Under the pieces are notes generated by a model. The model saw only the letters and a program-made list of their open reading frames with translations, was not told where the DNA came from and did not search any database. Both the position numbers and the translations under genes were made by a program. Below, one piece after another: positions 42,901 through 64,000 of a stretch of 64,000 nt of DNA. The stretch comes from Senecio squalidus (taxonomy: Eukaryota; Streptophyta; Magnoliopsida; Asterales; Asteraceae), in NCBI GenBank assembly GCA_910822075.1, contig CAJVGC010000582.1, positions 22,643,848 through 22,707,847 on the forward strand. Reading direction: 5' to 3'. The first letter of the stretch is position 1. The number at the start of each line of letters is the position of its first letter.

Positions 42901-44968
42901 GTTATGACATTGCATGTTCATCTTCCAAACAAGCAAATGGTAAGGTTTAGAGATGACGAGTCGATGATAGATGTTGTCGATAGGGAAAATGATAAGAGAA
43001 CGATGTTGACCGCATTTTTCGAGAAGAATAAAACGGATGTAGGTGCGAGGCGGTATTTGTATAAATATTTTCCAAAGCATTACACATGGGATGCGAAATC
43101 ACAATGTTGGAATATACGAAAAGGTAATCGAGAAACAAGAGGGAGACTGGTGTCTGCTAACCCCGCTGAAGGAGAGAGGTACTACCTTCGATTACTTCTT
43201 TCACATGTTCGTGGCCCTACCTGCTGGGAAGATCTATATACTTTCAACAGTGTATTACATCCCACATTTAGAAAAGCGGCTCTTGAAAGGGGATTAATAG
43301 AGTCTGATGATAATTTATCGTGATGTCTTGGCGAAGCTTCCTTATTCCAGTTTCCAGGTGCTCTTAGGAGGCTATTCGCCACTATCTTGATTTTTTGTGA
43401 GCCAGGAGATGTTCGAAAATTATGGGACGACCACTATGACTCGCTTTCAGAAGACTATGGTCGAAAATATCGAAGTGTTGATATGGTTCTTAATATGGTC
43501 CTTACTGATATCAACGTCTATCTTCAATCCATGGGTAAGAATCTAGAAGATTTTGATCTTCCTACGATAAACTCGAATGTCGACATACAATCAAGAGGAT
43601 TTCGTGAATTGGACGAGGAGTATTCCATACATGTGGAGGAAGAACACTTGCGAGCCCGCGACACTCTAAATCCAGACCAAAAATTCGCGTTCGATGAGAT
43701 AATGTGTTACGTAGATTGTGACTACTCCGGTGTGTTCTTTATAGATGGACCTGGTGGAACTGGAAAAACATATTTATACAAAGCTTTGTTAGCCGAGATT
43801 CGATCACGTGGTCTTATAGCAATTGCAACCGCATCATCCGGTGCCGCGGCTAATAACATGGCGGGAGGGAGAACAACTCATTCACGATTCAAAATTCCCC
43901 TCAATCTTGATAACAACTCTATGTGCAACATAAAAAAAACAGAGTGGAACTGCTCAACTTCTTCGATGTGCAAAAATAATAATATGGGACGAAGCATCTA
44001 TGGCAAAGAGGCAAGCAGTAGAGGCGGTAGACAGAACCATGCAAGACATAACGGGGGTAAGACTACCATTTGGTGGGAAAATAATGGTTCTTGGTGGTGA
44101 TTTCAGACAGGTATTGCCGGTAACGAGAGCACTGACAGACCCATGGTTTTCGGATTTTCTACTTCGAGTTGGAAACGGAGATGAAGAAACGATTGATGGA
44201 AGTTATATTCGAATACCTGATGACATGGTCATACCTTACACAGATGAAAGTACATCAAAAAATGATTTGATCGATGCTATCTTCCCAGATTTGCATATCA
44301 ATGGTGGTTCTTCGGATTACATCATTTCAAGGGCGATATTATCAACGAAAAATGAGAACGTGGACGAGATTAACGATCAGTTAATAGACAGGTTTTGCGG
44401 CGAAGAAAAAATCTACTATAGTTTCGATGAAGCTGTAGATGATACTAATAACTATTATCCGGTCGAATTCTTAAACTCACTAACTGTTAGTGGTTTGCCG
44501 CCTCATTACCTTCGACTCAAAGTTGGGTGTCCGATTATACTGTTAAGGAATATTGACCCCTCTAATGGATTATGCAACGGCACAAGATTGATATGTAAAG
44601 CTTTTCAGCCAAACGTCATTGACGCGGAAATAGCTGTTGGTCAGCATGCTGGAAAAAGAGTGTTTGTTCCCAGAATTCCGTTATGCCCTTCAGAAAGTGA
44701 CATGTTTCCGTTCAAGCTGAAAAGAAAACAATTTCCTGTCCGACTTAGTTTTGCTATGACAATTAACAAGGCTCAAGGGCAGACAATTCCAAACGTGGGT
44801 GTGTATCTACCAGAATCGGTATTCTCCCATGGACAACTTTACGTGGCGCTATCTAGAGGGATTTCATGTGGAAATACAAAGGTATTAGTAAAGGGTGCCA
44901 AAAATTTTGATCGAGATGGAGTGTACACTTCGAACGTAGTGTATCGAGAAGTTCTACATGACAAATAA
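42901..44968 (+). pseudogene. Helitron helicase (Pif1-like), C-terminal half, interrupted
   Basis: Begins VMTLHVHLPNKQMVRF, the usual segment that links the Helitron Rep part to the helicase, then CWNIRKGNRETRGRLV and ERYYLRLLLSHVRGP. An in-frame TGA lies at 43321-43323. The helicase follows: Walker A FIDGPGGTGKTYLY, a WDEASMA Walker B, LGGDFRQVLPV and the C-terminal TINKAQGQTI ... QLYVALSRG. A one-base gain in the A8 run near 43931-43938 shifts the frame before Walker B. The N-terminal HUH nuclease is absent. Such SF1B helicases unwind DNA for rolling-circle Helitron transposition; this copy cannot make the full protein. Confidence 0.93.
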
Positions 44969-45261
44969 AGTATGCATGTGTGTAGTTGTTGAATACCGCA
45001 AGTTATGTTTTCTTATGAATATCATATATGTATTCTTTTAGTACCAACAATTATATACTACTCGATTTTTACATCATTCTAAAAAAGTTGTGAACCATTT
45101 CACACAATCTATCTTTGCATTAATCTAAGTTATATTTATGATAACCAAAAGTCATCGCTATCCGTTATCCGTTTCCATTCGTCTCGATTGCCAAAAGAAA
45201 TCAAATTACATATACATTAAATAACTATAGTTGCCGCTGCAACGCGCGGGTACCTTACTAG

Positions 45262-45407
45262 TATTATATAACACAAAATGAACCCGAGTATATCATAAGT
45301 TTATGAAACATGGGTCGTGGACCTTATTTCGGATATCCACATCCAAAAACAACGCAACAAAAACTAACCAACACGTCCTCTCTCAATTTCCTTTTCTTTT
45401 CATTTTA
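45262..45407. other. Short promoter-proximal spacer of VPS11
   Basis: Unique sequence between the Helitron end and the start of the duplicated unit. With the ~120 bp that follow it is the proximal promoter of the intact VPS11, so the Helitron sits ~265 bp from the start codon. Confidence 0.5.
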
Positions 45408-48400
45408 ATCTAATTATAATTTCCACACTGATCAATTCATCGATCGCATATATATGTATATATGTATCTATATCATGTATCTATAGATTCCTTAATGCAC
45501 ACAACACCGATTTAATCTTAATCAAACATGTATCAATGGAGGAAATTCGAATTCTTCGAAGAAAAATACACCGGAAAATGCTTGGTACCGGACGAAGTCG
45601 CCGGAAAAATCGAGTGTTGTTCTAGCGGCAGAGGTAAAATCGCTGTTGGATGTGAAGACGGAACTGTTAGTTTACTAGATCGAGGTTTTAAGCTCAGTTA
45701 TGGATTCCAAGCTCATACTTCCTCTGTTTTGTATCTTCAACAACTCAAGGTTTTTTTCTTTCTTGATTATTAGTTTTGGATATTCGGTTATCGTTTTCGA
45801 TTGCGATTTGTTTTGTGTTTTGTGGTGTTGTGTATGTAATTGTGCAGAATTTTAGGTTTTAGGTTTAATTGATAGAGGAATTGAATTTGTGATCAAATTA
45901 GGATTTATTATAGCTGATACCTATGTTATCGTTTTTGATCGTGTTATGTAGCAGTTGATCGTGCAATTTAATGATGCTTTTGTTACTGAAGAAAAACATA
46001 GGTTTGAATTCAGTAATGTTGTTTATGCAAGTTTCTTTTTATGTTGATTGTTATTTTATCGTATTTTATGTAGAAATTAGGTTTTACTGTACAGAATGAA
46101 ATCAAATTATTCTATATTACCGCCAATGCCTTTAATATAGTTTTTGATCGTTTACTTTAATAATGCTTTTGTGGTGCGTTTTGTAGTTAAATTATATAGA
46201 AAAGCACTAGCTTGAATTCATAAATGTAATTTGTGCAAGTTTCTTTTTAATTGTTATATTAATTTGAAGTTTGATTGTTAATTTTTTGTTCGTGGTTTGC
46301 ATTAAATTGACCAGCAACGGAACTTTTTACTTACTGTGGGAGAAGATGAACAAATATCCCCACAAGTATCATCTGTGTGTCTCAAGGTTTTTGACCTTGA
46401 TAAAACGCTACCAGAGGGTCCAAGCACACCAGTTCCAGATTGTATCCAGATATTACGAATATTCACCAATCAGTTCCCGGAAGCAAAGGTTTATATTTTT
46501 TTATACTTTCGCTTTTCTGTCAACACTTAAATACTATCCATCTAATATGGATGAATGAAGTATCTTTTTGTTTTTGTAGATTACATCGTTTCTTGTTCTA
46601 GAGGAAGCTCCACCGATATTACTGATAGCTATTGGATTAGACAATGGTTGCATATATTGCATCCAAGGTGATATTGCACGTGAGCGTATCAAACGCTTCA
46701 TGCTTCAAGTGGAAAACCGTCAAGATAAAAGTCAATGTTCTATTACCGGAATGGCGTTTCGTGTTGACGGGAAAACTCTCCAGTTATTTGCAGTTACTCC
46801 AGCTTCCGTGAGCTTGTTTAACTTGCAAACTCAGCCAGCTATCCGACAAACCCTGGATCAAATTGGTTCTAGTGTGAACAGCGTTGCAATTAATGACCGC
46901 TTGGTAATCACCATTCTGCTTACTTCTATTTTTATTATTCACGTGCTCTCTTTCATTATAGTTGGAGGTGGCAAGACTGGCGGATTGTGTTTAGCTATTC
47001 TTTTTTACTTGAACCTGACCCATTTGAGATAATATACAACCCAAATTGACCCTTTTATTAGAACATGGGTCGGTATTGCCACCTCTAGTTTAAAGGAATT
47101 TATATTTCCTGTTATATGTTTTTTATTCCTAAAGTAGTGCAACCTTATAATCAATCAGGAGCTTATCATTGGTCGACCCGAGGCTGTATATTTCTATGAA
47201 GTTGATGGTAGAGGTCCTTGTTGGGCTTTTGAAGGAGAAAAGAAGTTTCTCGGTTGGTTTCGTGGATATTTGCTATGTGTTATTGCAGATCAAAGAAGTG
47301 GCAGCCATACATTCAATATCTACGACCTAAAAAACCGTTTAATTGCACACAGTATAGTGGTTAAGGAAGTTTCTCACATGCTATGTGAATGGGGAAGCAT
47401 ACTGCTAATAATGAAGGACAAATCTGCTTTATGTATTGGAGAAAAAGATATGGAAAGTAAATTGGATATGCTTTTCAAGAAGAATCTGTACACGGTAGCC
47501 ATCAATCTTGTTCAAAGTCAACAAGCTGATGCAGCTGCAACCGCTGAAGTTCTAAGAAAGTATGGTGATCATTTATATAGTAAGCAAGATTTCGATGAGG
47601 CTATGGCTCAGTACATTCATACAATCGGTCATCTAGAACCTTCTTATGTGATCCAAAAGTTTCTCGATGCACAAAGGATCTACAATCTTACTAACTACTT
47701 GGAGAACTTGCACGAGAAAGGTCTTGGCTCTAAAGACCATACTACCCTTCTCTTAAACTGTTATACCAAACTGAAAGATGTGGACAAATTGAACGTTTTC
47801 ATCAAAAATGAAGATGGTGTCGGGGAGCTTAAGTTTGATGTGGAAACCGCAATTAGGGTTTGTCGAGCTGCTAATTATCACGAGCATGCAATGTATGTTG
47901 CCAAGAAGGCGGGGAGGCATGAATGGTATTTAAAGATTTTGCTAGAAGATTTGGGAAATTATGACGAGGCGCTGCAGTATATTTCTAGTCTTGACCAAAG
48001 TCAAGCTGGTGTGACGGTAAAAGAATATGGTAAATTACTTGTAGAGCATAAGCCCGTAGAAACGATCGAAATTCTATTGAGGCTTTGCACTGAAGAAGGT
48101 ACACATGGATATATGTTACCATCTCCTGTTGATTTTCTCAATATTTTCATTCATCATCCGAGATCACTAATGAATTTTCTTGAAAAGTACATAAAGAAAG
48201 TCAAAGACTCACCCGCTCAAGTGGAAATTCACAACACATTATTGGAGCTTTATTTGTCTAGTGACTTGAACTTCCCGTTAATGTCACTATCATCACAAGC
48301 TCATATTGGTGAGAATGGTACTTCTAACGGGAAATCATCTCCAGAACATAAAGATATGAAAGCCGAAAACGATCAACAAGAGAGATTTCAGAAAGGGCTT

Positions 48401-50526
48401 GAATTGCTCAAGAGTGCATGGCCATCGGATATAGAACACCCATTCTACGATGTTGATCTGGCTATAATTTTGTGCGAAATGAATGCTTTTAAAGAAGGGC
48501 TTTTATATCTTTATGAAAGGTGGAAACTTTACAAAGAAGTGATTGCTTGTTACATGCGTGCACATGATCATGATGGGCTGATTGCTTGTTGTAAGAGATT
48601 AGGGGACTCGGGATCCGGAGGTGATCCGACTCTTTGGGCAGATTTGTTGAAGTATTTTGGTGAACTTGGAGAAGATTGCTCCAAAGAAGTGAGGGAAGTT
48701 CTGACTTATATTGAAAGAGATGATATTTTGCCTCCGATTATGGTTTTACAGACACTTTCTTCAAATCCATGTCTCAGTCTCTCTGTCATCAAAGATTATA
48801 TAGCTAGAAAACTGGAACACGAGTCGAAGCTTATTGAGGAGGACCGGCGGATGATTGATAAGTACCAGGTTGGTCATTTTGTTCTCTATTGATTTCAATA
48901 TCATTTCAGCTAAATGTTAATTTAGATGAAAAGTTAAATCTTGTCATAAGTTGCACTCATTTTGATGCATCTCCTAGGAAGGTTGGTTTTATTAGAGATG
49001 GATGGAACGGGTTGGGATAACCCGCAAACACTATTTTTCTTTTTCTTTTTAAGTTATTTTCAAATAACTAGTGCTTTCATTATGATTCAATAAATAATAT
49101 TACTTGCAATAACAGTCTAAATATTTGAATAAAACGATTTAGGAGTCTGACTTCAGTAACATTCATTCCAAGGGACCTGCTAGGCCGATATGACCCCTTA
49201 AGTTTTTACTAATTATTTTTATTTAACCCATTCAAGAGCAAATACAACCACAAATCGATCCATTTATAAGTAAATTCGTTGAAATCGTCACCTACTCACC
49301 TCTATAGCTTATTGTTTGCTTATTTCTATTTATGTGAATAACGTCATTGAACACGTTTCTACTTCTTACTTGCTGCTGCTGGGTTTTGCAAGTTTGCTGC
49401 TTCTAGTTTAGGATTCTGCCCTCGTCATAACTATAATCTTGATCTAGTTATCACTGCTATAAACAATATGAATTTGGTGGAACCATGAACACCAATTCCG
49501 TTTGTTAGTTGTGGATAAGTGGATTAGTAGAATCTCTTGCCACTCCCTAAACAAAATTTTAGCTTTTATGGCACTTTAATACTCCAGGAATTAGGATTCG
49601 TTTAAATGGTAATTATAGAATGCTTCTAAGTACACGAGTTTCCCGATGATACGAAACTTCACATATAATTAAACGTTAAACGAATCACAATATATCTAAT
49701 TGATCTCTTCAATTATACAGGAAGAAACGTCGACAATGAGAAAAGAAATTCAAGACCTCAGAACTAATGCCAGAATATTTCAGCTAAGCAAGTGTACTGC
49801 TTGCACATTCACACTTGATCTTCCTGCCGTCCATTTTATGTGTATGCATTCATTCCATCAACGTTGCCTTGGTGACAGTGAAAAAGAATGTCCCGAATGC
49901 GCCCCCGAATACAGATCTGTTCTAGAAATGAAAAGAAGCTTGGAGCAAAACTCCAAGAACCAAGATCTATTCTTTAATCAAGTTAAGAGTTCAAAAGATG
50001 GATTTTCAGTAATTGCCGAATATTTTGGAAAAGGGATTATTAGCAAAACTAAAAAAGGTCCGGCTTGATCTGTATGATCAACCGATACTTCCACTACTGA
50101 CTTCTGAGGAATTCAATCGCTTTCACTTTATTCGTTTATATCGTTTTGAAACCGGAAGAAGAGTAGCCAAAAGAAGGGCAATCAATGGTCGTTCTGTTCT
50201 TGAAGGAAGGAGTAATTTATTCCGGGAGGTAGTCCACTGCTTCATTAGTACTTCTGCGGATTCAGAAGAGTTGTTTGTGAGATTTGAAAAGTTTTGGTGT
50301 TGTTTTGCATAATGAATTATATGAGGTTATTTTTCATATGTTTGTGAGCCGTTTATAGAATGCATTTATTATTTGATCGTATAAAACAAGTTTTGTTGTA
50401 CCTTCCTAATTATCATTGAGTTGTTGCCCAGTTTGCTTACGATACTATGTATAGATAATGAGCTTCGAATCTTGCACTCGTGATTTCACTTTTGATCATC
50501 TTGTCCATTCAGTTTTGAATAGACAA
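45408..50526 (+). repeat. Tandem segmental duplication, right copy (VPS11 unit)
   Basis: Partner of 35498-39531. Homology continues from CTAATTATAATTTCCACACT to TCATCTTGTCCATTCAGTTTT. This copy is the full one; exon differences from the left copy are few. Confidence 0.9.
45528..50068 (+). CDS. VPS11: VPS11, HOPS/CORVET core subunit, 5 exons, 925 aa
   Basis: Exons 45528-45749, 46315-46488, 46580-46903, 47159-48868, 49721-50068; every junction is GT-AG and phase 0. The protein starts MYQWRKFEFFEEKY. It has an N-terminal beta-propeller (about 1-380), a long alpha-solenoid with clathrin-type repeat (ATAEVLRKYGDHLYSKQDFD) and a C-terminal RING-H2 (C835, C838, C851, H853, H856, C859, C867, C870). 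Its length is close to the ~930 residues of plant VPS11. VPS11 is a shared core subunit of the CORVET and HOPS tethers that drive endosome and vacuole fusion; its loss is lethal in Arabidopsis. Introns 3 and 4 carry short dispersed elements. A truncated tandem paralog lies 6 kb upstream. Confidence 0.95.
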
Positions 50527-50703
50527 GAATTGTATACAAGACATTTGATATAATGGATATTAAGTTTTGATTCGCGTACCCGTCTAAAATGACCCAGCAG
50601 TTTTCCTTTTTGCATAGCGACTAAAAAAATGTTGCGACAAATGAAAAGTCCGCTGCACGAAGGCTACAACTTGTATCATATGTTACTAGGAAAAAAGTTT
50701 GTT

Positions 50704-50788
50704 GTGTCAGAAGTGGGATTTGAACCCACGCCCTCTCTCGAAGACCAGAACTTGAGTCTGGCGCCTTAGACCACTCGGCCATCCTGAC
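50704..50788 (-). tRNA. tRNA-Leu (CAA)
   Basis: 85 nt on the minus strand, beginning GTCAGGATGGCCGAGTGGTC and ending GGGTTCAAATCCCACTTCTGAC plus A. The acceptor stem GTCAGGA/TTCTGAC pairs (one G-T). The anticodon arm CCAGA-CTCAAGT-TCTGG gives anticodon CAA at 50751-50753. The long variable arm (TCTTCGAGAGAGGGC) is the class II type expected for leucine. A and B boxes are intact and there is no intron. No CCA is encoded, as usual for nuclear tRNA genes. Confidence 0.97.
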
Positions 50789-52278
50789 TTGTTGATACAT
50801 TTATCTACTTCGAATTTAAAAATAACAACTATAACCCATTTACTTCAATACGTTTTTATCCTTAACTTTCAATTATTTATTTTAATCACTTAACTTTTCT
50901 TTCAATGTTTTTAGTTATTACCATTAACTTTTAAACCAATTTTCATCTTAATCCCTAAACTTACAACAAAGTATGTTAAATTATAATCTTTGTTTAGATT
51001 ATTGTCTTTGACCACTCGTGAAATGTTTCCGCCATCTACTTAAAGAGATTAAAAGATTAAGTTTAGGGACTAAAATGATATTAGTTTAAAAGTTAATGGT
51101 GAAAACATTTGTCAAATAATTTTTAATGATCAAAAGTAAAGTAAAGAGATATTGTTAGAAAAAAGTTAAAGTGGTAATTTTTCTACTTTGGTTTGTTGTT
51201 TTTTGACTTTCGATAGTCAACTGCTTTGGGTACAAATGTACAAGTTTATTGCTGAAAGGAACATTTGAAAAACAAGTATGTCGATTTTGGTCAAGTGTTG
51301 AAGATTCCTATGTTTTGGCTTTTCGAGTATGTTGGTTGTTATTAGTCGAAAATATGGCTTTTTGAAAGGTATAACAAGGGTACTAGTAATTGACGATGGA
51401 ATGTAAGTATGAAAATGTAAATTTTAAACGGAAAATAGCTAGAAAACTGGTATTTCTTTTCTAGCCATGGCAACTTGTAAAGACTTGGGAATTGTATAAG
51501 ATGGCTATTCATAATGCAATTTTACACAGTAATATAGCCCAAGAAGTTACATAGGGAATTATGTAAGATAACAGTTCGCACAAGTTTGAATTGAAATTAG
51601 TTAGCTAACTCGACAATGGCCTTCATATGATTATTGTTTGGTTGTGTTAGTCAAAAGTGCATTTGTTAGCGGTCTATTTGATTAGTTTTTCACCATTAAA
51701 GATGGGAAAATACAAATTGTTTTGTTTCTTTTTATCTACAGCATTACTAAAATATTGTACACAGAACGATTTAAAGAGGCCAGATCCTTCAGTGAGAGTT
51801 TCTGAGGCTGATATTGAGTACGTTTAAACATGTCTTCAACTATTCGTAGAGTAAATTTACAAAAAAATGGTAACCCTGAAGGTTGGATCTTGAATTTTAC
51901 TCCTGCATCATGTAAAGGCGGTGTTGATTAAAGCAGCAACAGATTAAAGTTAATCAACATTGTATCACTTTTATCATTCTTAATCCTTAAACTTTTATTC
52001 GGTTATCGGTTTAACCATTTAGCTGTTTTATCAATATATTTATCCTTAACTTTCAATCATTTATCGTTTAATCACTTTAACTTTCCATTTAAAATTTAAA
52101 ACCATTTGACCCTTTTGGAGGCAAATTATAGCCCAAATCAACCCATATGCAAATGAATAGATCAAAATTGGTACCTCTACCCCGTTACCCAACCCGTCTG
52201 ACCCCCCCATTTTGCGACCACTATTCTTATGGTTGGGTGAAATAGGCCACATTTGGCAGACAAATCGACAAAAAGAGG
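50789..52278. other. Spacer between tRNA-Leu and BRCA2, no gene recognised
   Basis: AT-rich. Contains two inverted or related A/T-rich phrases of the TTAACTTTCAATCATTTA type (about 50860 and 52043) and, at about 52110-52225, a diverged copy of the short GACCC-rich dispersed element. The last ~100 bp are the 3' end of the BRCA2 transcript. Confidence 0.5.
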
Positions 52279-63545
<11,267 letters not shown>

Positions 63546-64000
63546 TTCTTCCGATTTCACTTCCCTGCCTTTTTGAGAAATGGCGGGCGACCTCACTTGT
63601 TATTTTTCACCTTTTTTCAAAAAATAAAAATAGTTGTAACTATACTCTTGAGCTTATGTTGTTGGCATAAGTTATCTTTAACAAGTATCTTATAGCTAAT
63701 AACTTGGTTTTAAAACGCGATAAGTATTTCAAGATGATAAAGGTCAAAAAAAAATACAAAGGCGCAAGATGTTAAGTGCTCACCTCACGTATACAAGAAT
63801 GCATGATTTACAAAATATTTGTATGAGTTGTATCAACTCTATAGACCAATTTTATAAAGAAAACGTTTCAAACTTATATAAATATCACTTTTACATAACA
63901 AAAGTACATTAATATTAGACGTATTTGCTTATATACAAAAAGTTTTCACAAAACGGTCTTAAAATAATCAATTAAACAACATTAAAAAACTTTCATATTA
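63546..64000. other. BRCA2 5' leader and promoter region
   Basis: Upstream of the minus-strand BRCA2 start. The first ~50 bp are more GC-rich and likely the 5' leader, with an in-frame upstream ATG at 63594-63596. Beyond that the sequence is AT-rich with no other gene seen. Confidence 0.5.

Larger units (their letters stand above)
42030..45261 (+). mobile_element. Helitron with damaged helicase gene
   Basis: The 3' end is clear: hairpin-forming CCGCTGCAACGCGCGGG at 45234-45250, then CTAG at 45258-45261 followed by T. The 5' end is proposed at A|TCTATTTATATG (42030); A|TCTTATAAAACATTTGG at 42063 is an alternative. The 5' portion is internally duplicated. The coding part keeps the helicase half and lacks the Rep (HUH) nuclease, so the element is deleted internally and not autonomous. 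It lies between the two VPS11 copies. Confidence 0.7.

Overview
The window looks like nuclear DNA of a dicot, most likely an asterid and possibly Asteraceae (the family is inference). It is AT-rich, its genes have many GT-AG introns, and TE-rich spacers separate them. I read the genes as a group I WRKY, a CCCH/LOTUS/RRM protein, a tail-anchored coiled-coil protein, VPS11 and BRCA2, with one nuclear tRNA-Leu(CAA). Exon models were built by eye from splice sites and reading phase. All multi-exon models close in frame.

Layout. 1-8.3 kb is gene-poor: a foldback repeat, an orphan exon-like piece, a USE+TATA promoter in front of an unidentified Pol III-type transcript, a 389-bp hAT-like element with a perfect 8-bp target duplication, and AT-rich spacer. 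8.33-14.87 kb is a complete but defective minus-strand Ty1/copia retrotransposon (LTRs, PBS, PPT, 5-bp TSD). 15.2-18.9 kb is a plus-strand group I WRKY gene (350 aa) whose introns hold a short dispersed element, a 3 x 141-bp tandem repeat and a small Helitron-like element. 19.1-20.2 kb is a non-autonomous TIR element, present again in inverted orientation at 40.7-42.0 kb. 22.4-24.8 kb is a minus-strand CCCH/LOTUS/RRM gene (510 aa). 25.67-25.98 kb is a 305-bp Helitron-like element. A PIF/Harbinger transposase remnant lies at 27.5 kb. A Pack-MULE-like inverted-repeat element carrying gene fragments lies at 28.2-29.2 kb. 31.1-32.4 kb is an intronless tail-anchored coiled-coil gene.

35.5-50.5 kb is a tandem duplication of VPS11. 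The right copy is intact (5 exons, 925 aa). The left copy keeps every splice site but has an exactly in-frame 1023-bp deletion and a stop just after the RING domain (537 aa). Between them are the second TIR element and a Helitron that carries a damaged helicase gene. A tRNA-Leu(CAA) gene follows at 50.7 kb. 52.3-63.5 kb is a minus-strand BRCA2 gene (26 exons in my model, 1290 aa). Its 5' part, including first exon and BRC-repeat exons, has been duplicated in tandem, so the BRC array is expanded.

The genes do not form an operon or pathway. VPS11 acts in HOPS/CORVET vacuolar tethering, BRCA2 in RAD51 loading, WRKY in transcription, and the CCCH protein probably in RNA metabolism. The main themes are local duplication (VPS11, BRCA2 exons, intron tandem repeats) and heavy TE traffic. 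The candidates closest to undescribed are the Pol III-type ncRNA at about 2.8-3.1 kb, the RING-retaining short VPS11 paralog, the expanded BRC array and the chimeric gene-fragment element at 28-29 kb.
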